A stretch of 64,000 bases of DNA from Bacteroides sp. (lineage in GTDB: Bacteria; Bacteroidota; Bacteroidia; Bacteroidales; Muribaculaceae): positions 1 to 64,000 of the forward strand of contig JAAVCF010000022.1 of NCBI GenBank assembly GCA_014802445.1, written 5' to 3'. The position numbers were made by a program, and so were the translations under genes. Positions 9,461 through 18,661 of the stretch are shown here, in pieces. The notes below the pieces were generated by a model. It did no database searches. It saw only the letters and a list, made by a program, of their open reading frames with translations, and was not told the origin of the DNA. Every line of letters starts with the position of its first letter. The first letter of the stretch is position 1.

Positions 9461-9978
9461 TGCTGACATCCATCGCATCCCGCAATCTCACCTTCAGCCA
9501 CCCCCGCACCTATGTGGCTGCCACCCTCTTCATTATCGGCAACATCCTGCTTCCCCAGCTTGTCCACACCCTCCACCAGGGAGGCCCCACATGGCTGCCC
9601 ATCTACTTCTTCACCCTCATCGGCGCCTGCCTGTGCGGTTGGCGCGTGGGGCTGCTCACGGCTCTCGCCTCGCCGGTGGTCAACAGTCTGCTGTTCGGCA
9701 TGCCCGCCGTGGCCATGCTCCCCGCCATCATCCTGAAATCCACCGTGCTGGCAATGGTGGCAGCCCTCGCTGTCCGCAAAGCCGGGCGGGTGAGTCTCGC
9801 CCTGATTGTAGCCATAGTGGCTTGTTATCAGGGGATAGGCACTCTGGGCGAGTGGATGCTCACCGGTGACTTTGCCGTGGCCTGTCAGGACTTCCGCCTC
9901 GGGCTTCCCGGCATGCTGCTGCAGATTTTCGGCGGTTACGCCGTGGTCCGTTTCATGGAGGGGCGCCGCCTTATCTGA
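9460..9978 (+). CDS. Membrane protein, ECF transporter S-component-like
   Basis: 172 aa, multiple hydrophobic helices; TAATG overlap with the preceding gene. Confidence 0.6.
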   Translation: MLTSIASRNLTFSHPRTYVAATLFIIGNILLPQLVHTLHQGGPTWLPIYFFTLIGACLCGWRVGLLTALASPVVNSLLFGMPAVAMLPAIILKSTVLAMVAALAVRKAGRVSLALIVAIVACYQGIGTLGEWMLTGDFAVACQDFRLGLPGMLLQIFGGYAVVRFMEGRRLI

Positions 9979-10312
9979 AAGGGCGCTCCGAGCGGAGATA
10001 GTGGCGCCAGGCATAATGCTTGCGGCGCCTCAGGTAACCGAGGTCATCGCCGTTGGTATAGGCCTCGCGCTCGAATGATATGGCCCTGTAAGCCTTCCAC
10101 CATGAGCGCAGCCTGATGAGTCGCCACAGCCATTCAATCACGTAGGCGAGATAAAAGCCCACGTAGGCCATTTCGCGCTGCTGTGCATCGTGAATCCGCT
10201 CATGGTTGATTACTTTCTCGTCAATCCACGAGGTGTCACGCGCCAGATACATCCCGAAAAGATTCAGGCATATCCCCTTGGGCATCAGTGGGGTTTTGAT
10301 AATCAGCGGCAC
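9971..10312 (-). CDS. Small HExxH-containing membrane-associated (zincin-like) conserved protein; GTG start
   Basis: 113 aa; INHERIHDAQQREM...YLAYVIEWLWRLIRL...AYRAISFEREAYTN. Confidence 0.7.
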   Translation of the reverse strand: MPLIIKTPLMPKGICLNLFGMYLARDTSWIDEKVINHERIHDAQQREMAYVGFYLAYVIEWLWRLIRLRSWWKAYRAISFEREAYTNGDDLGYLRRRKHYAWRHYLRSERPFR

Positions 10313-10413
10313 TGGCTGGCGGCGTGAGGGTTAAGAGTGTTTATGATGTCCTGAAGCGCCTTTCCGAAGCGCCCTATGTGGCAACCGTCCATGTCAATAA
10401 TCATGCTGTCCAT
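10303..10413 (-). CDS. Putative 36-aa leader ORF (MDSMIIDMDGCHIGRFGKALQDIINTLNPHAASQCR)
   Basis: ATG at 10413 lies 5 nt after a TAATTTTG -7 box (10426-10419, minus strand); 3' end overlaps the downstream GTG by 10 nt. Confidence 0.4.
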   Translation of the reverse strand: MDSMIIDMDGCHIGRFGKALQDIINTLNPHAASQCR

Positions 10414-10506
10414 AAGTGCAAAATTAATAAAAAAGCGGGGATATGAGGCGCTGAGACGCAGGATGTCATTGGGGAGGCGGTGACTTTTTTGTAACTTTGC
10501 AGAATT

Positions 10507-11826
10507 ATGATTGACCACAATTCATTTTCACCCCGCACGGCATTGTTCCACACCTTAGGGTGTAAGCTCAATTTTGCCGAGACCTCCACCGTGGCCCGTA
10601 TTTTCGCCTCGCGCGGCATCATGCGTGTGCAGCAGGGCGATGTGCCTGATATTGTGGTGGTCAACACATGCTCGGTGACCGAGCTGGCCGACAAGAAGTG
10701 TCGTCAACTCATCCGTCAGTTTGTGCGCCGCTATCCTGAAGCCACGGTGATTGTGACCGGCTGCTATGCTCAGCTCAAGCCCGAGGAGGTGGCCGCCATT
10801 CCCGGTGTGGCTATTGTGGCCGGAAATGATCGCAAGGCTGACCTTGCCGAGTTTCTTGACCGTTGGCTGGAGACGCGCAGCCCTCAGATGGCCGTGATTC
10901 CCGCCAAGGAGATTGACAGCTTCACACCCTCATGTTCACGCGGCGACCGCACCCGCTGGTTCCTCAAGGTGCAGGACGGATGTGACTACTGGTGCACCTA
11001 TTGCACCATCCCCATGGCCCGCGGGCGTTCACGTTCGGCATCGGTGGAGTCACTTGTGGCTCAGGCCCGTCAGGCTGCCGCCGAGGGGGCCCGCGAGATT
11101 GTGCTCACCGGAGTGAATATCGGTGACTTCGGCCATCGCACCGGCGAGACCTTTGAGCAGCTCTGCCATGCTCTTGCTCAGGTGGAGGGAATAGAGCGTT
11201 ACCGCATATCATCCATCGAGCCTAACCTGCTTTCCGACAGCCTCATTGACTGGATTGCCACCGAGCAGGGGAGCCGCTTCATGCCTCACTTCCACATCCC
11301 GCTGCAGAGCGGCAGCGACGAGGTGCTGCACCTGATGCGCCGCCGCTATGACACTGACACCTTCCGCCGCAAGATCGAGAAAATCCGCGCCACGCTTCCT
11401 GACGCCTTTATCGGTGTTGACCTCATGGTGGGATGCCGCGGTGAGACTCCCGAGTGTTTCGACGAGTGCAAGCGGTTTGTGGAGAGTCTGCCCGTGAGCC
11501 GCCTCCATGTATTCCCTTACAGCGAGCGTCCCGGTACCCGCGCTCTGGGCATCGACCATATTGTCAGTCAGGAGGAGAAGCATCGCCGCGCCCGCATTAT
11601 GATTGGCGTGTCGGAGCGGATGCTCGCTGACTTTGCCGGACGCTATGTGGGCACTGTGCGCCCCGTGCTGCTGGAGCATCGGCGCTCCGATGGCTCCATG
11701 AGCGGGTTCACTGACAATTATCTCAGGGTCAGCGTGGAGCCACGTCCCGAACTGGCCAACACGGTGGTCAATGTCCGGCTCACCGGCCTTGACGGCGAAG
11801 AATTGCGGGGGGAGGTGGTTGACTGA
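10507..11826 (+). CDS. mtaB: tRNA (N6-threonylcarbamoyladenosine(37)-C2)-methylthiotransferase MtaB
   Basis: MiaB-like radical SAM: FHTLGCKLNFAETSTV, DGCDYWCTYCTIPMARGRSRS. Confidence 0.92.
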   Translation: MIDHNSFSPRTALFHTLGCKLNFAETSTVARIFASRGIMRVQQGDVPDIVVVNTCSVTELADKKCRQLIRQFVRRYPEATVIVTGCYAQLKPEEVAAIPGVAIVAGNDRKADLAEFLDRWLETRSPQMAVIPAKEIDSFTPSCSRGDRTRWFLKVQDGCDYWCTYCTIPMARGRSRSASVESLVAQARQAAAEGAREIVLTGVNIGDFGHRTGETFEQLCHALAQVEGIERYRISSIEPNLLSDSLIDWIATEQGSRFMPHFHIPLQSGSDEVLHLMRRRYDTDTFRRKIEKIRATLPDAFIGVDLMVGCRGETPECFDECKRFVESLPVSRLHVFPYSERPGTRALGIDHIVSQEEKHRRARIMIGVSERMLADFAGRYVGTVRPVLLEHRRSDGSMSGFTDNYLRVSVEPRPELANTVVNVRLTGLDGEELRGEVVD

Positions 11827-12701
11827 TGAGCCTGCTGCTTCGCGCTTTGGGCGCCCTCCCGTTCAGGGTGCTTTATGTGCTCTCGGATGTGATATTCGCG
11901 GTGGTGTATTATCTGGTCCACTATCGCCGCCGGCTGGTGAGGGCAAACCTTGCCGCCGCATTTCCTGATATGAGCACCGATGAGCGCCGCAAGGTGGAGC
12001 GCCGGTTTTACCGCAATTTCTGCGACTATTTCGTCGAGACCCTGAAGCTATCGTCGATTTCCGACGAGGAGATGCGCCGCCGCATGGTGTTTGATAACCC
12101 CGAATTGATTGACGGGCTGCTTGACCGCGGCCTCTCGGTGGCTGTCTACTTCAATCACTGCTTCAACTGGGAGTGGGCGCCCTCGGTGACCCTCTGGTCA
12201 GCCCACGCCACTGACCCTACGGTGAGGTTTTGCCAGGTGTATCGCCCGCTGAAAAACGAAGGCTTTGACCGATGGTTTCTCAAGCTGCGCTCACGCTTCC
12301 ACTCCGTGTCGCTGGCCAAGCACTCCGTAGCGCGTGACCTCCTGCGCATGCGTCGCGACGGTCTGCTCAGTGTCACCGGCTTCATGAGTGACCAGCGGGT
12401 GTCGCATCTTGACTCTACGCTCCCCGTGAGCTTCCTTGGCCGCCCCACCGAGGCCATCCTCGGCACAGAACTGCTGGCGTCGAAGCTCGGCCTCGCCGCC
12501 GTGTATTGGGACCTCACCCGCACCTCCCGCGGCCATTACCGCATCACCACACGCCTGATTTCCGACAATCCCGCGGAGCTCCCTCAGGGTGAGCTCACGC
12601 GCCGCTACTTCTCACTCCTTGAAACCACCATACGCCGCGATCCCGCCAACTGGCTCTGGAGCCACAACCGCTGGAAGCGCGTGAACCATCCCAACAAATG
12701 A
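11826..12701 (+). CDS. LpxL/HtrB-like lysophospholipid acyltransferase
   Basis: 291 aa; YFNHCFNWEWAPS acceptor motif, SVTGFMSDQR, AVYWDLTRTSRGHYRI. Confidence 0.85.
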   Translation: MSLLLRALGALPFRVLYVLSDVIFAVVYYLVHYRRRLVRANLAAAFPDMSTDERRKVERRFYRNFCDYFVETLKLSSISDEEMRRRMVFDNPELIDGLLDRGLSVAVYFNHCFNWEWAPSVTLWSAHATDPTVRFCQVYRPLKNEGFDRWFLKLRSRFHSVSLAKHSVARDLLRMRRDGLLSVTGFMSDQRVSHLDSTLPVSFLGRPTEAILGTELLASKLGLAAVYWDLTRTSRGHYRITTRLISDNPAELPQGELTRRYFSLLETTIRRDPANWLWSHNRWKRVNHPNK

Positions 12702-13705
12702 AAAAGCCCGTAGCCGTCATCATTCTCAACTGGAACGGAGAGAAGCTTCTCAGCGAGTTTCTCCCCTCGATTGTGCGCTTCACCCCCGGCGATATCGCCG
12801 ATGTGATAGTGGCCGATAACGGGTCGACCGATGGCTCTCTGAAGCTGCTGGCCGAGCGTTTCCCTACGGTGAAGCGCCTGGAGTTTTCCGAGAATCTCGG
12901 GTTTGCCGGCGGCTATAACCGCGCTATTGCCGAGACCGGCTATCAATACACCGTGCTGCTCAACAGCGATGTGGCCGCCAAGTCTGACTGGCTCACGCCC
13001 CTCTATCGCTTCATGGAGAGCAATCCTCAGGCGGGAGCTTGCCAGCCCAAGCTGCTGTCGTATGTTGACCCTTCCAAGTTTGAATATGCCGGAGGGGCGG
13101 GCGGATATATTGACCGCCACGGATATCCCTATTGCCGGGGGCGCATCTTCGGCTCGGTAGAGACGGACCGGGGACAGTATGACGACACGGTGGAGGCCGA
13201 CTGGGCAACCGGCGCGGCCCTGATGGTGCGCACCGAGGTTTACGAACGCTGCGGTGGTCTCGATGCCGGATTCTTCGCCCACATGGAGGAGATTGACCTC
13301 TGCTGGCGCATGAGGCTGTGTGGGTTTAAGATTTATGCCGTGGGTGATGCTGCGGTGTATCATCTTGGCGGCGGTTCGCTGCCCGCCTCCAATCCACGCA
13401 AAACCTATCTCAACTTCCGCAATAACCTGCTGATGCTGCGCAAGAACCTGCCCGCCAAGGGACGCCGGAAAGCGCTGTTTGTGCGCCGCCTGCTCGACAC
13501 CGTGGCATGGGCCAAGTTTATGGCCCGGGCTGATTTTGCCAATGCCGGGGCTGTGCTGCGCGCCCATAACGATTACCGGAGCATGGCGGCCGACGGTCCC
13601 TTTGCCGCCACAGTCAACCTCCTTGCCGGGCGCCCCGACATTCTGGTGAGCTATTACTTGCGGGGGATTAAGGAGTTCAGCCGTCTGCCCAAGCCGCTTT
13701 TTTAG
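12698..13705 (+). CDS. Glycosyltransferase family 2
   Basis: VAVIILNWNGEKLL, VADNGSTDGSLKLL, LNSDVAAKSDWL. Confidence 0.9.
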   Translation: MKKPVAVIILNWNGEKLLSEFLPSIVRFTPGDIADVIVADNGSTDGSLKLLAERFPTVKRLEFSENLGFAGGYNRAIAETGYQYTVLLNSDVAAKSDWLTPLYRFMESNPQAGACQPKLLSYVDPSKFEYAGGAGGYIDRHGYPYCRGRIFGSVETDRGQYDDTVEADWATGAALMVRTEVYERCGGLDAGFFAHMEEIDLCWRMRLCGFKIYAVGDAAVYHLGGGSLPASNPRKTYLNFRNNLLMLRKNLPAKGRRKALFVRRLLDTVAWAKFMARADFANAGAVLRAHNDYRSMAADGPFAATVNLLAGRPDILVSYYLRGIKEFSRLPKPLF

Positions 13706-13716
13706 TGCCGGGTGAC

Positions 13717-13739
13717 AATCCCTTTCGGGGGATTTTGTT
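13717..13739 (+). terminator. Short hairpin terminator-like
   Basis: aatccctttcgggggattttgtt after the GT2 stop. Confidence 0.45.
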
Positions 13740-13774
13740 AAATTTGCATTATAATTTTCAGAAGTTCTTGACCT

Positions 13775-14683
13775 ATGAATAAAAAATCGCCCTTATTGTG
13801 GATTGCCGTAGCTCTGGCCGCCGTGCTTGCCGCCGTGGTTGTGGTGAGTGTGATTCGCACATCGAGTGTGTCACGTGAGCTTGAAGAGGCTCGCCTGGCC
13901 AATGAGGAACTGCAGCTGGCTAATGAGCAGCTCCAGCTCACTCAGGAGTTTGAGGCCGTCAATGCCGAGTTTGACCAGTATGAATCGGCCGCTCAGCGAC
14001 TGACCAATGACACCATCTATGCCAAGTACACTGCCGCCAAGCAGAAGGTGGAGCAGCTCATGAACGAGCTGCGCAGCGAGAAGGTCAAGAGCAAGGAGCG
14101 CATTGCCCAGCTGCAGGGTGAGATTTCCACGCTTAAAAATCTGCTCCGCCACTATGTGGCGCAAATTGACTCCCTATCACGCGAGAATGCCGGACTGAAG
14201 GCGGAGAATCAGGAGATTCGCGCCGCCAATGAGGAGCTGAGCTCGCGTGTGCGTGAGGAGTCGCAGAAAAATGAGGTGCTCTCCGAGCGCATGACTCTCG
14301 CCGAGAAGCTTAATGTCACCGGCGTGACCCTCACCCCGCTGAAGAAGAACGGCAAGGTGGAGAAGAATGTCACCAAGGCTTCGCAGCTCAAGGTGTCATT
14401 CACTATCCCGCAGAACAATTCCACCCCCGTGGGCCACAAGACAATCTATCTCCGTCTGGTCAACCCGGAGGGCCAGCTGCTCGGCGGTGCCGGCTCATTC
14501 AGCTTTGAAGGCGGCAACGTGGCTTGCTCGGCAAAGAAAACCATAGAATATGCCGGCGACGAGCTGTCAGGGGTGACCATCTACTGGGATGTGAACGCCA
14601 CCCTCACCCCCGGCGACTACACCGTTGAACTCTTCACCGACGGCTATCGCCTGACCTCGCGTCGTTTCACCCTCAAAAAGTGA
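13775..14683 (+). CDS. Coiled-coil protein with N-terminal TM
   Basis: Hydrophobic N-term then heptad-rich LEEARLANEELQLANEQLQLTQEF..., C-terminal beta-rich domain. Confidence 0.8.
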   Translation: MNKKSPLLWIAVALAAVLAAVVVVSVIRTSSVSRELEEARLANEELQLANEQLQLTQEFEAVNAEFDQYESAAQRLTNDTIYAKYTAAKQKVEQLMNELRSEKVKSKERIAQLQGEISTLKNLLRHYVAQIDSLSRENAGLKAENQEIRAANEELSSRVREESQKNEVLSERMTLAEKLNVTGVTLTPLKKNGKVEKNVTKASQLKVSFTIPQNNSTPVGHKTIYLRLVNPEGQLLGGAGSFSFEGGNVACSAKKTIEYAGDELSGVTIYWDVNATLTPGDYTVELFTDGYRLTSRRFTLKK

Positions 14684-14689
14684 TAACCA

Positions 14690-15418
14690 TTGATTGAAAT
14701 CAATTCGCTGCAAAGCTTCGTTGAATGCCTCAACTCCACTGAGGTTACGACGGTCAACTCCACCTTCCGCCTTGTGCTGAGCCTGATTCTCGGCAGCTCG
14801 GTGGGCCTTGAGCGCAAGCGCAAGGGGCAGATGGCCGGCATACGCACGTTTGCGCTCATCTCCATGGGCGCCACGCTGGCTATGATTCTCTCGGTGTATG
14901 TGCCTCAGGAGTATCTGGGGCTCAAGAACGGCGACCCCGGGCGTATAGCCGCGCAGGTGATTACCGGCATAGGCTTCCTCGGCGCCGGAGCCATCATTCA
15001 GATGAAAGGCTCGGTGCGCGGTCTCACCACGGCTGCGGGCATATGGATGGTGGCCACCATAGGCATGGCTATCGGTGTGGGCATGTATGCCGTGGCGCTG
15101 ACGGCCACGGTGCTCGTGCTGTTCATCCTGATGCAGCTGGAGCGCATTGAGCATAAGGTGCATGTGGGCTCCGAGGCCCGAACGGTCAGAATCAAGCTCC
15201 GCGGAATCGTCACTGACATCAAGAGCTATCGCAATCTGCTGCGCCGCCACCATGTGACGCTCAATAACTTCTATGTGGAATATGACTATCAGGAGAACGT
15301 CACGCGCCTCAACCTGGTGGTGCTCGTGAAGGAAAACACTGATTTTGTGGCGCTTTTCTCCCAACTTAGCGAAATTAACCCCACTCTAACCATTTCACTG
15401 GCTAATCAACCCTCATGA
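14690..15418 (+). CDS. MgtC/SapB family membrane protein (TTG start in the ORF track)
   Basis: LILGSSVGLERKRKGQMAGIRTFALISMGATL; GIGFLGAGAIIQMKGSVRGLTTAAGIW. Confidence 0.88.
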   Translation: MIEINSLQSFVECLNSTEVTTVNSTFRLVLSLILGSSVGLERKRKGQMAGIRTFALISMGATLAMILSVYVPQEYLGLKNGDPGRIAAQVITGIGFLGAGAIIQMKGSVRGLTTAAGIWMVATIGMAIGVGMYAVALTATVLVLFILMQLERIEHKVHVGSEARTVRIKLRGIVTDIKSYRNLLRRHHVTLNNFYVEYDYQENVTRLNLVVLVKENTDFVALFSQLSEINPTLTISLANQPS

Positions 15419-17688
15419 ACCCGATGATGATTCTTACTGCGGCCCAGGTGGCTGAATCGGCGGCCCAGGTGGCCGGCGAGATGCAGGTGGAAGGTCTGAT
15501 TCGTGACCTTGCGCTTATTCTTATTCTCGGTGCCGTGGTGACGGTGCTGTTCAAACTGCTGAAGCAGCCTGTTGTGCTCGGTTATATTGTGGCGGGCTTT
15601 CTGGCGAGTCCTCACTTCGCTTACCTGCCGTCCGTAACCACTGAGAGCAACATTGAATTCTGGGCGCAGATTGGTATCATCGTGCTCTTGTTTTCGCTGG
15701 GTCTGGAGTTTAGCTTCAAGAAGCTCATGAACGCCGGCGGTTCGGCGGTGGTGACGGCGCTGATAATAGTGTGTGGCATGCTCGCCACGGGCTACGCCAT
15801 AGGCCATCTGATGGGCTTCTCTAACATCAACAGTCTGTTTCTTGGCGGCATGCTGTCAATGTCGTCCACAACCATTATCATCAAGGCGTTTACTGACATG
15901 GGGCTGCGCCATCAGAAGTTTGCGGCCAATGTGTTTGCGGTTCTCATAGTCGAGGATCTGTTTGCAGTGTTGATGATGGTGGTGCTGTCGTCCATAGCCA
16001 TCAACAATAGCGTGGAGGGCGGCGAACTGCTGTGGAGCGTGAGCAAGCTTGGATTTTTCCTTATCATATGGTTCCTGGTGGGTGTGTTTGTGCTGCCGTC
16101 GCTGCTCAACAGCTCGCGCAGGTTTCTCAATAGTGAGACGCTGCTGATAGTGTCGATGGGCCTCTGTCTGGGCATGTCGGTGTTCTCCGTGGCCTGCGGA
16201 TTCTCGCTGGCTCTGGGTGCGTTTGTGATGGGTTCCATCCTTGCCGGCACCAGTTTTGCCGAGCGCATTGAGCATGTGGTGATGCCGGTGAAGGACCTCT
16301 TCGGCTCGGTGTTCTTCATCTCCGTGGGCATGATGGTCAATCCGGAGGTGATTGTGGAGTACTGGTCGCCGATTCTGATACTGTCGGCGGTTGTTATCTG
16401 CGGCATGATACTGTTCGGCACCTCGGGCATGCTGCTCACGGGGCAGACTCTCAAAGTGGCCATCCAGAGCGGTTTCTCGCTCACTCAGATTGGTGAGTTT
16501 GCGTTTATCATCGCGTCGCTCGGTATGAGCCTGGGTGTGCTTGACCCAACGATTTATCCCATTGTGGTGGCCGTGTCGGTGCTTACCACCTTCACCACCC
16601 CTTATTTCATCCGCATGGCCAACCCCGTCTATCGGTTCCTGGAGCGCCGCCTCCCCAAGCGCCTCCATTTCCTGATTGACAGATACTCCACTCAGGCTTC
16701 GACGGAGAGCGAGAGCGGCATTCTGTGGCATACGGTGCTCAAGCGCTATGCGTGGCGCATACTGCTCTATTCAATAGTCCTTATAGCCATCACGCTGATA
16801 TCGCTGCAGGCGTTTATCCCCTGGATGACTGACCACTTCCCCGTGTGGGGACGCCTGGCGGGTGTGGTGGTGTCGCTGGCGGCCATGTCGCCGTTCCTGC
16901 TGGCGCTGTCGCTGCCTGCCTCCAAGAAGGTGGAGCGCGAGCGGCTTGTGCAGACCAATGCGCGCTTTGACCTCCCGTTGCTGATTATGCGCATTGTGCG
17001 CTTCGTAATCGCGCTGGGCTTTGTGGTGGCGCTGCTGAGCCATGTCTATTCCATGACCATCGGCTGGACGTTCGGCCTGGCGGTGTTCGTGATTATGATG
17101 GTGGTGTTCTCACGCAGTGTGCGACGCCGCATGCGCCGCATAGAGTCACGCTTCCTTGAGAACCTCAATGAGCGCGACCTGCGTCGCACGGGGCGCAACA
17201 ATAACCTTGTGAGCAACATGCACCTGGCCTTCCTCACCGTGGGTTATGACGGCCCTTACGTGGGTGAGCGTCTGGCCGACTCCAACCTCCGCAAGAAGTA
17301 TGGCGTGAACGTGGCGAGCATCCAGCGCAATGGCCACACCATCCTCGTGCCCGGCCCTGACGCGCGCCTCTTCCCGGGCGATGTGCTCGGCATCATCGGC
17401 ACTGACGATGAGATTCAGCGCGTGATTCCGCTGGTGGAGTGTCAGAATGATGATGACTCAGCCGGCGGCCCCGAGGAGGTGAAGCTCACCAGTATCCACC
17501 TGACGGAGAAGTCGCCTCTGGCGGGCCAGACGTCGCAGTCAAGTGACCTGCGCGGCAAGTATAAGGCCCTCCTTGTCAACATCCAGCGCGGCGATGAGTT
17601 TCTGGCGCCTGACGGCACCACGCGTTTCATGCCCGGCGATGTGCTCTGGATGGTGGGCAACCCCAAGATTATCTCAAAACTGCGCTGA
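15415..17688 (+). CDS. CPA2-family cation:proton antiporter with C-terminal TrkA_C domains
   Basis: 757 aa; KefB-like TM region, FSLGLEFSFKKL, two C-terminal RCK-C-like domains. Confidence 0.88.
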   Translation: MNPMMILTAAQVAESAAQVAGEMQVEGLIRDLALILILGAVVTVLFKLLKQPVVLGYIVAGFLASPHFAYLPSVTTESNIEFWAQIGIIVLLFSLGLEFSFKKLMNAGGSAVVTALIIVCGMLATGYAIGHLMGFSNINSLFLGGMLSMSSTTIIIKAFTDMGLRHQKFAANVFAVLIVEDLFAVLMMVVLSSIAINNSVEGGELLWSVSKLGFFLIIWFLVGVFVLPSLLNSSRRFLNSETLLIVSMGLCLGMSVFSVACGFSLALGAFVMGSILAGTSFAERIEHVVMPVKDLFGSVFFISVGMMVNPEVIVEYWSPILILSAVVICGMILFGTSGMLLTGQTLKVAIQSGFSLTQIGEFAFIIASLGMSLGVLDPTIYPIVVAVSVLTTFTTPYFIRMANPVYRFLERRLPKRLHFLIDRYSTQASTESESGILWHTVLKRYAWRILLYSIVLIAITLISLQAFIPWMTDHFPVWGRLAGVVVSLAAMSPFLLALSLPASKKVERERLVQTNARFDLPLLIMRIVRFVIALGFVVALLSHVYSMTIGWTFGLAVFVIMMVVFSRSVRRRMRRIESRFLENLNERDLRRTGRNNNLVSNMHLAFLTVGYDGPYVGERLADSNLRKKYGVNVASIQRNGHTILVPGPDARLFPGDVLGIIGTDDEIQRVIPLVECQNDDDSAGGPEEVKLTSIHLTEKSPLAGQTSQSSDLRGKYKALLVNIQRGDEFLAPDGTTRFMPGDVLWMVGNPKIISKLR

Positions 17689-17716
17689 CGGCGCTCATAA
17701 ACATCTCTCCATCACT

Positions 17717-18661
17717 ATGCGAATACGCAATCTTACAATAGTTACTGTGGCGGCGGCGCTGATGATAAGCGTTGCTTCGTGCGGCTCGTCGCATAAGTCA
17801 ACCGCCCGTGCCACAGGCTACAGCAAGCACTCTCACTCGGCCGGTCACGGCGGCAAGCAGAAGCCTGTGCCGCAGACCATCCGGATTGACAAGTCGCTTC
17901 CCACGGCAGCGCAGACTTTGCTGGCCGAGGCCAATACATGGCTCGGCGTCCCCTATCAGTGGGGCGGCAACGACCGTCAGGGGGTGGACTGCTCCGGCTT
18001 CGTGACCCAGGTGTTTCTGAAGGCTCTTGACATCAAGCTGCCGCGCACATCGGTCACGCAGAGCGAATATTGCACCAATCTTGACCGCAAGAAGCTGCAG
18101 CCGGGCGACCTTGTGTTTTTCGACACCTCCGGCGACCGTCAGGGCACGGTGTCACATGTGGGTCTCTATATCGGCGACGGCAACATGATTCACGCTTCCA
18201 CCTCGCGAGGGGTGATTGTGAGTGACATTGACGGCGTGTATTATGGCGAGCGCCTGCTTGGCGGCGGCCGCGTGGAGGCTTTCTACGCTATGGAGCGCAA
18301 CGCTCCGCGCACTGACAAGTTGCCGGATGTTATGATTGCCGAGCAGGATGCCGTGGAGGTAGCTGCGGCGGTGCCGGTCGTTGCTGCCGCCGCACCGCTG
18401 TCGGTGAGAAACACCCCTGCCAAGGCCGAGGAGCCTCGCCTCTCGGCTGTGCCCGCATCAGCGCCCGTTTATTCCCTTCCCGAGGCTGCCGAACCGAAGC
18501 CTGCACCGACCGAGCCGAAGCCTGCGCCTGTAGTGACGGCCTCTGCGCCGGTGCGCAGCGCGGCTACGCCCGTAAACCCCGACATAGCCTCGCGCGATGC
18601 ACGGGCTATGGTGCTTGACTTTCTTGTGGAAGAAAAACTTGACTCCATCTACACCAAATGA
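17717..18661 (+). CDS. NlpC/P60 (C40) peptidase, lipoprotein
   Basis: ATG at 17717 gives lipobox SVASCGSS; WGGNDRQGVDCSGFVTQVF, VSHVGLYIGDGNMIHAS; Pro/Ala/Lys-rich tail. Confidence 0.88.
   Translation: MRIRNLTIVTVAAALMISVASCGSSHKSTARATGYSKHSHSAGHGGKQKPVPQTIRIDKSLPTAAQTLLAEANTWLGVPYQWGGNDRQGVDCSGFVTQVFLKALDIKLPRTSVTQSEYCTNLDRKKLQPGDLVFFDTSGDRQGTVSHVGLYIGDGNMIHASTSRGVIVSDIDGVYYGERLLGGGRVEAFYAMERNAPRTDKLPDVMIAEQDAVEVAAAVPVVAAAAPLSVRNTPAKAEEPRLSAVPASAPVYSLPEAAEPKPAPTEPKPAPVVTASAPVRSAATPVNPDIASRDARAMVLDFLVEEKLDSIYTK

Noticed and set aside
15856-16731. 291-aa antisense ORF opposite the CPA2 antiporter
   Set aside because: Shadow ORF, very His/Gln-rich; same reasoning applies to 25822-26916 and 27983-28819.
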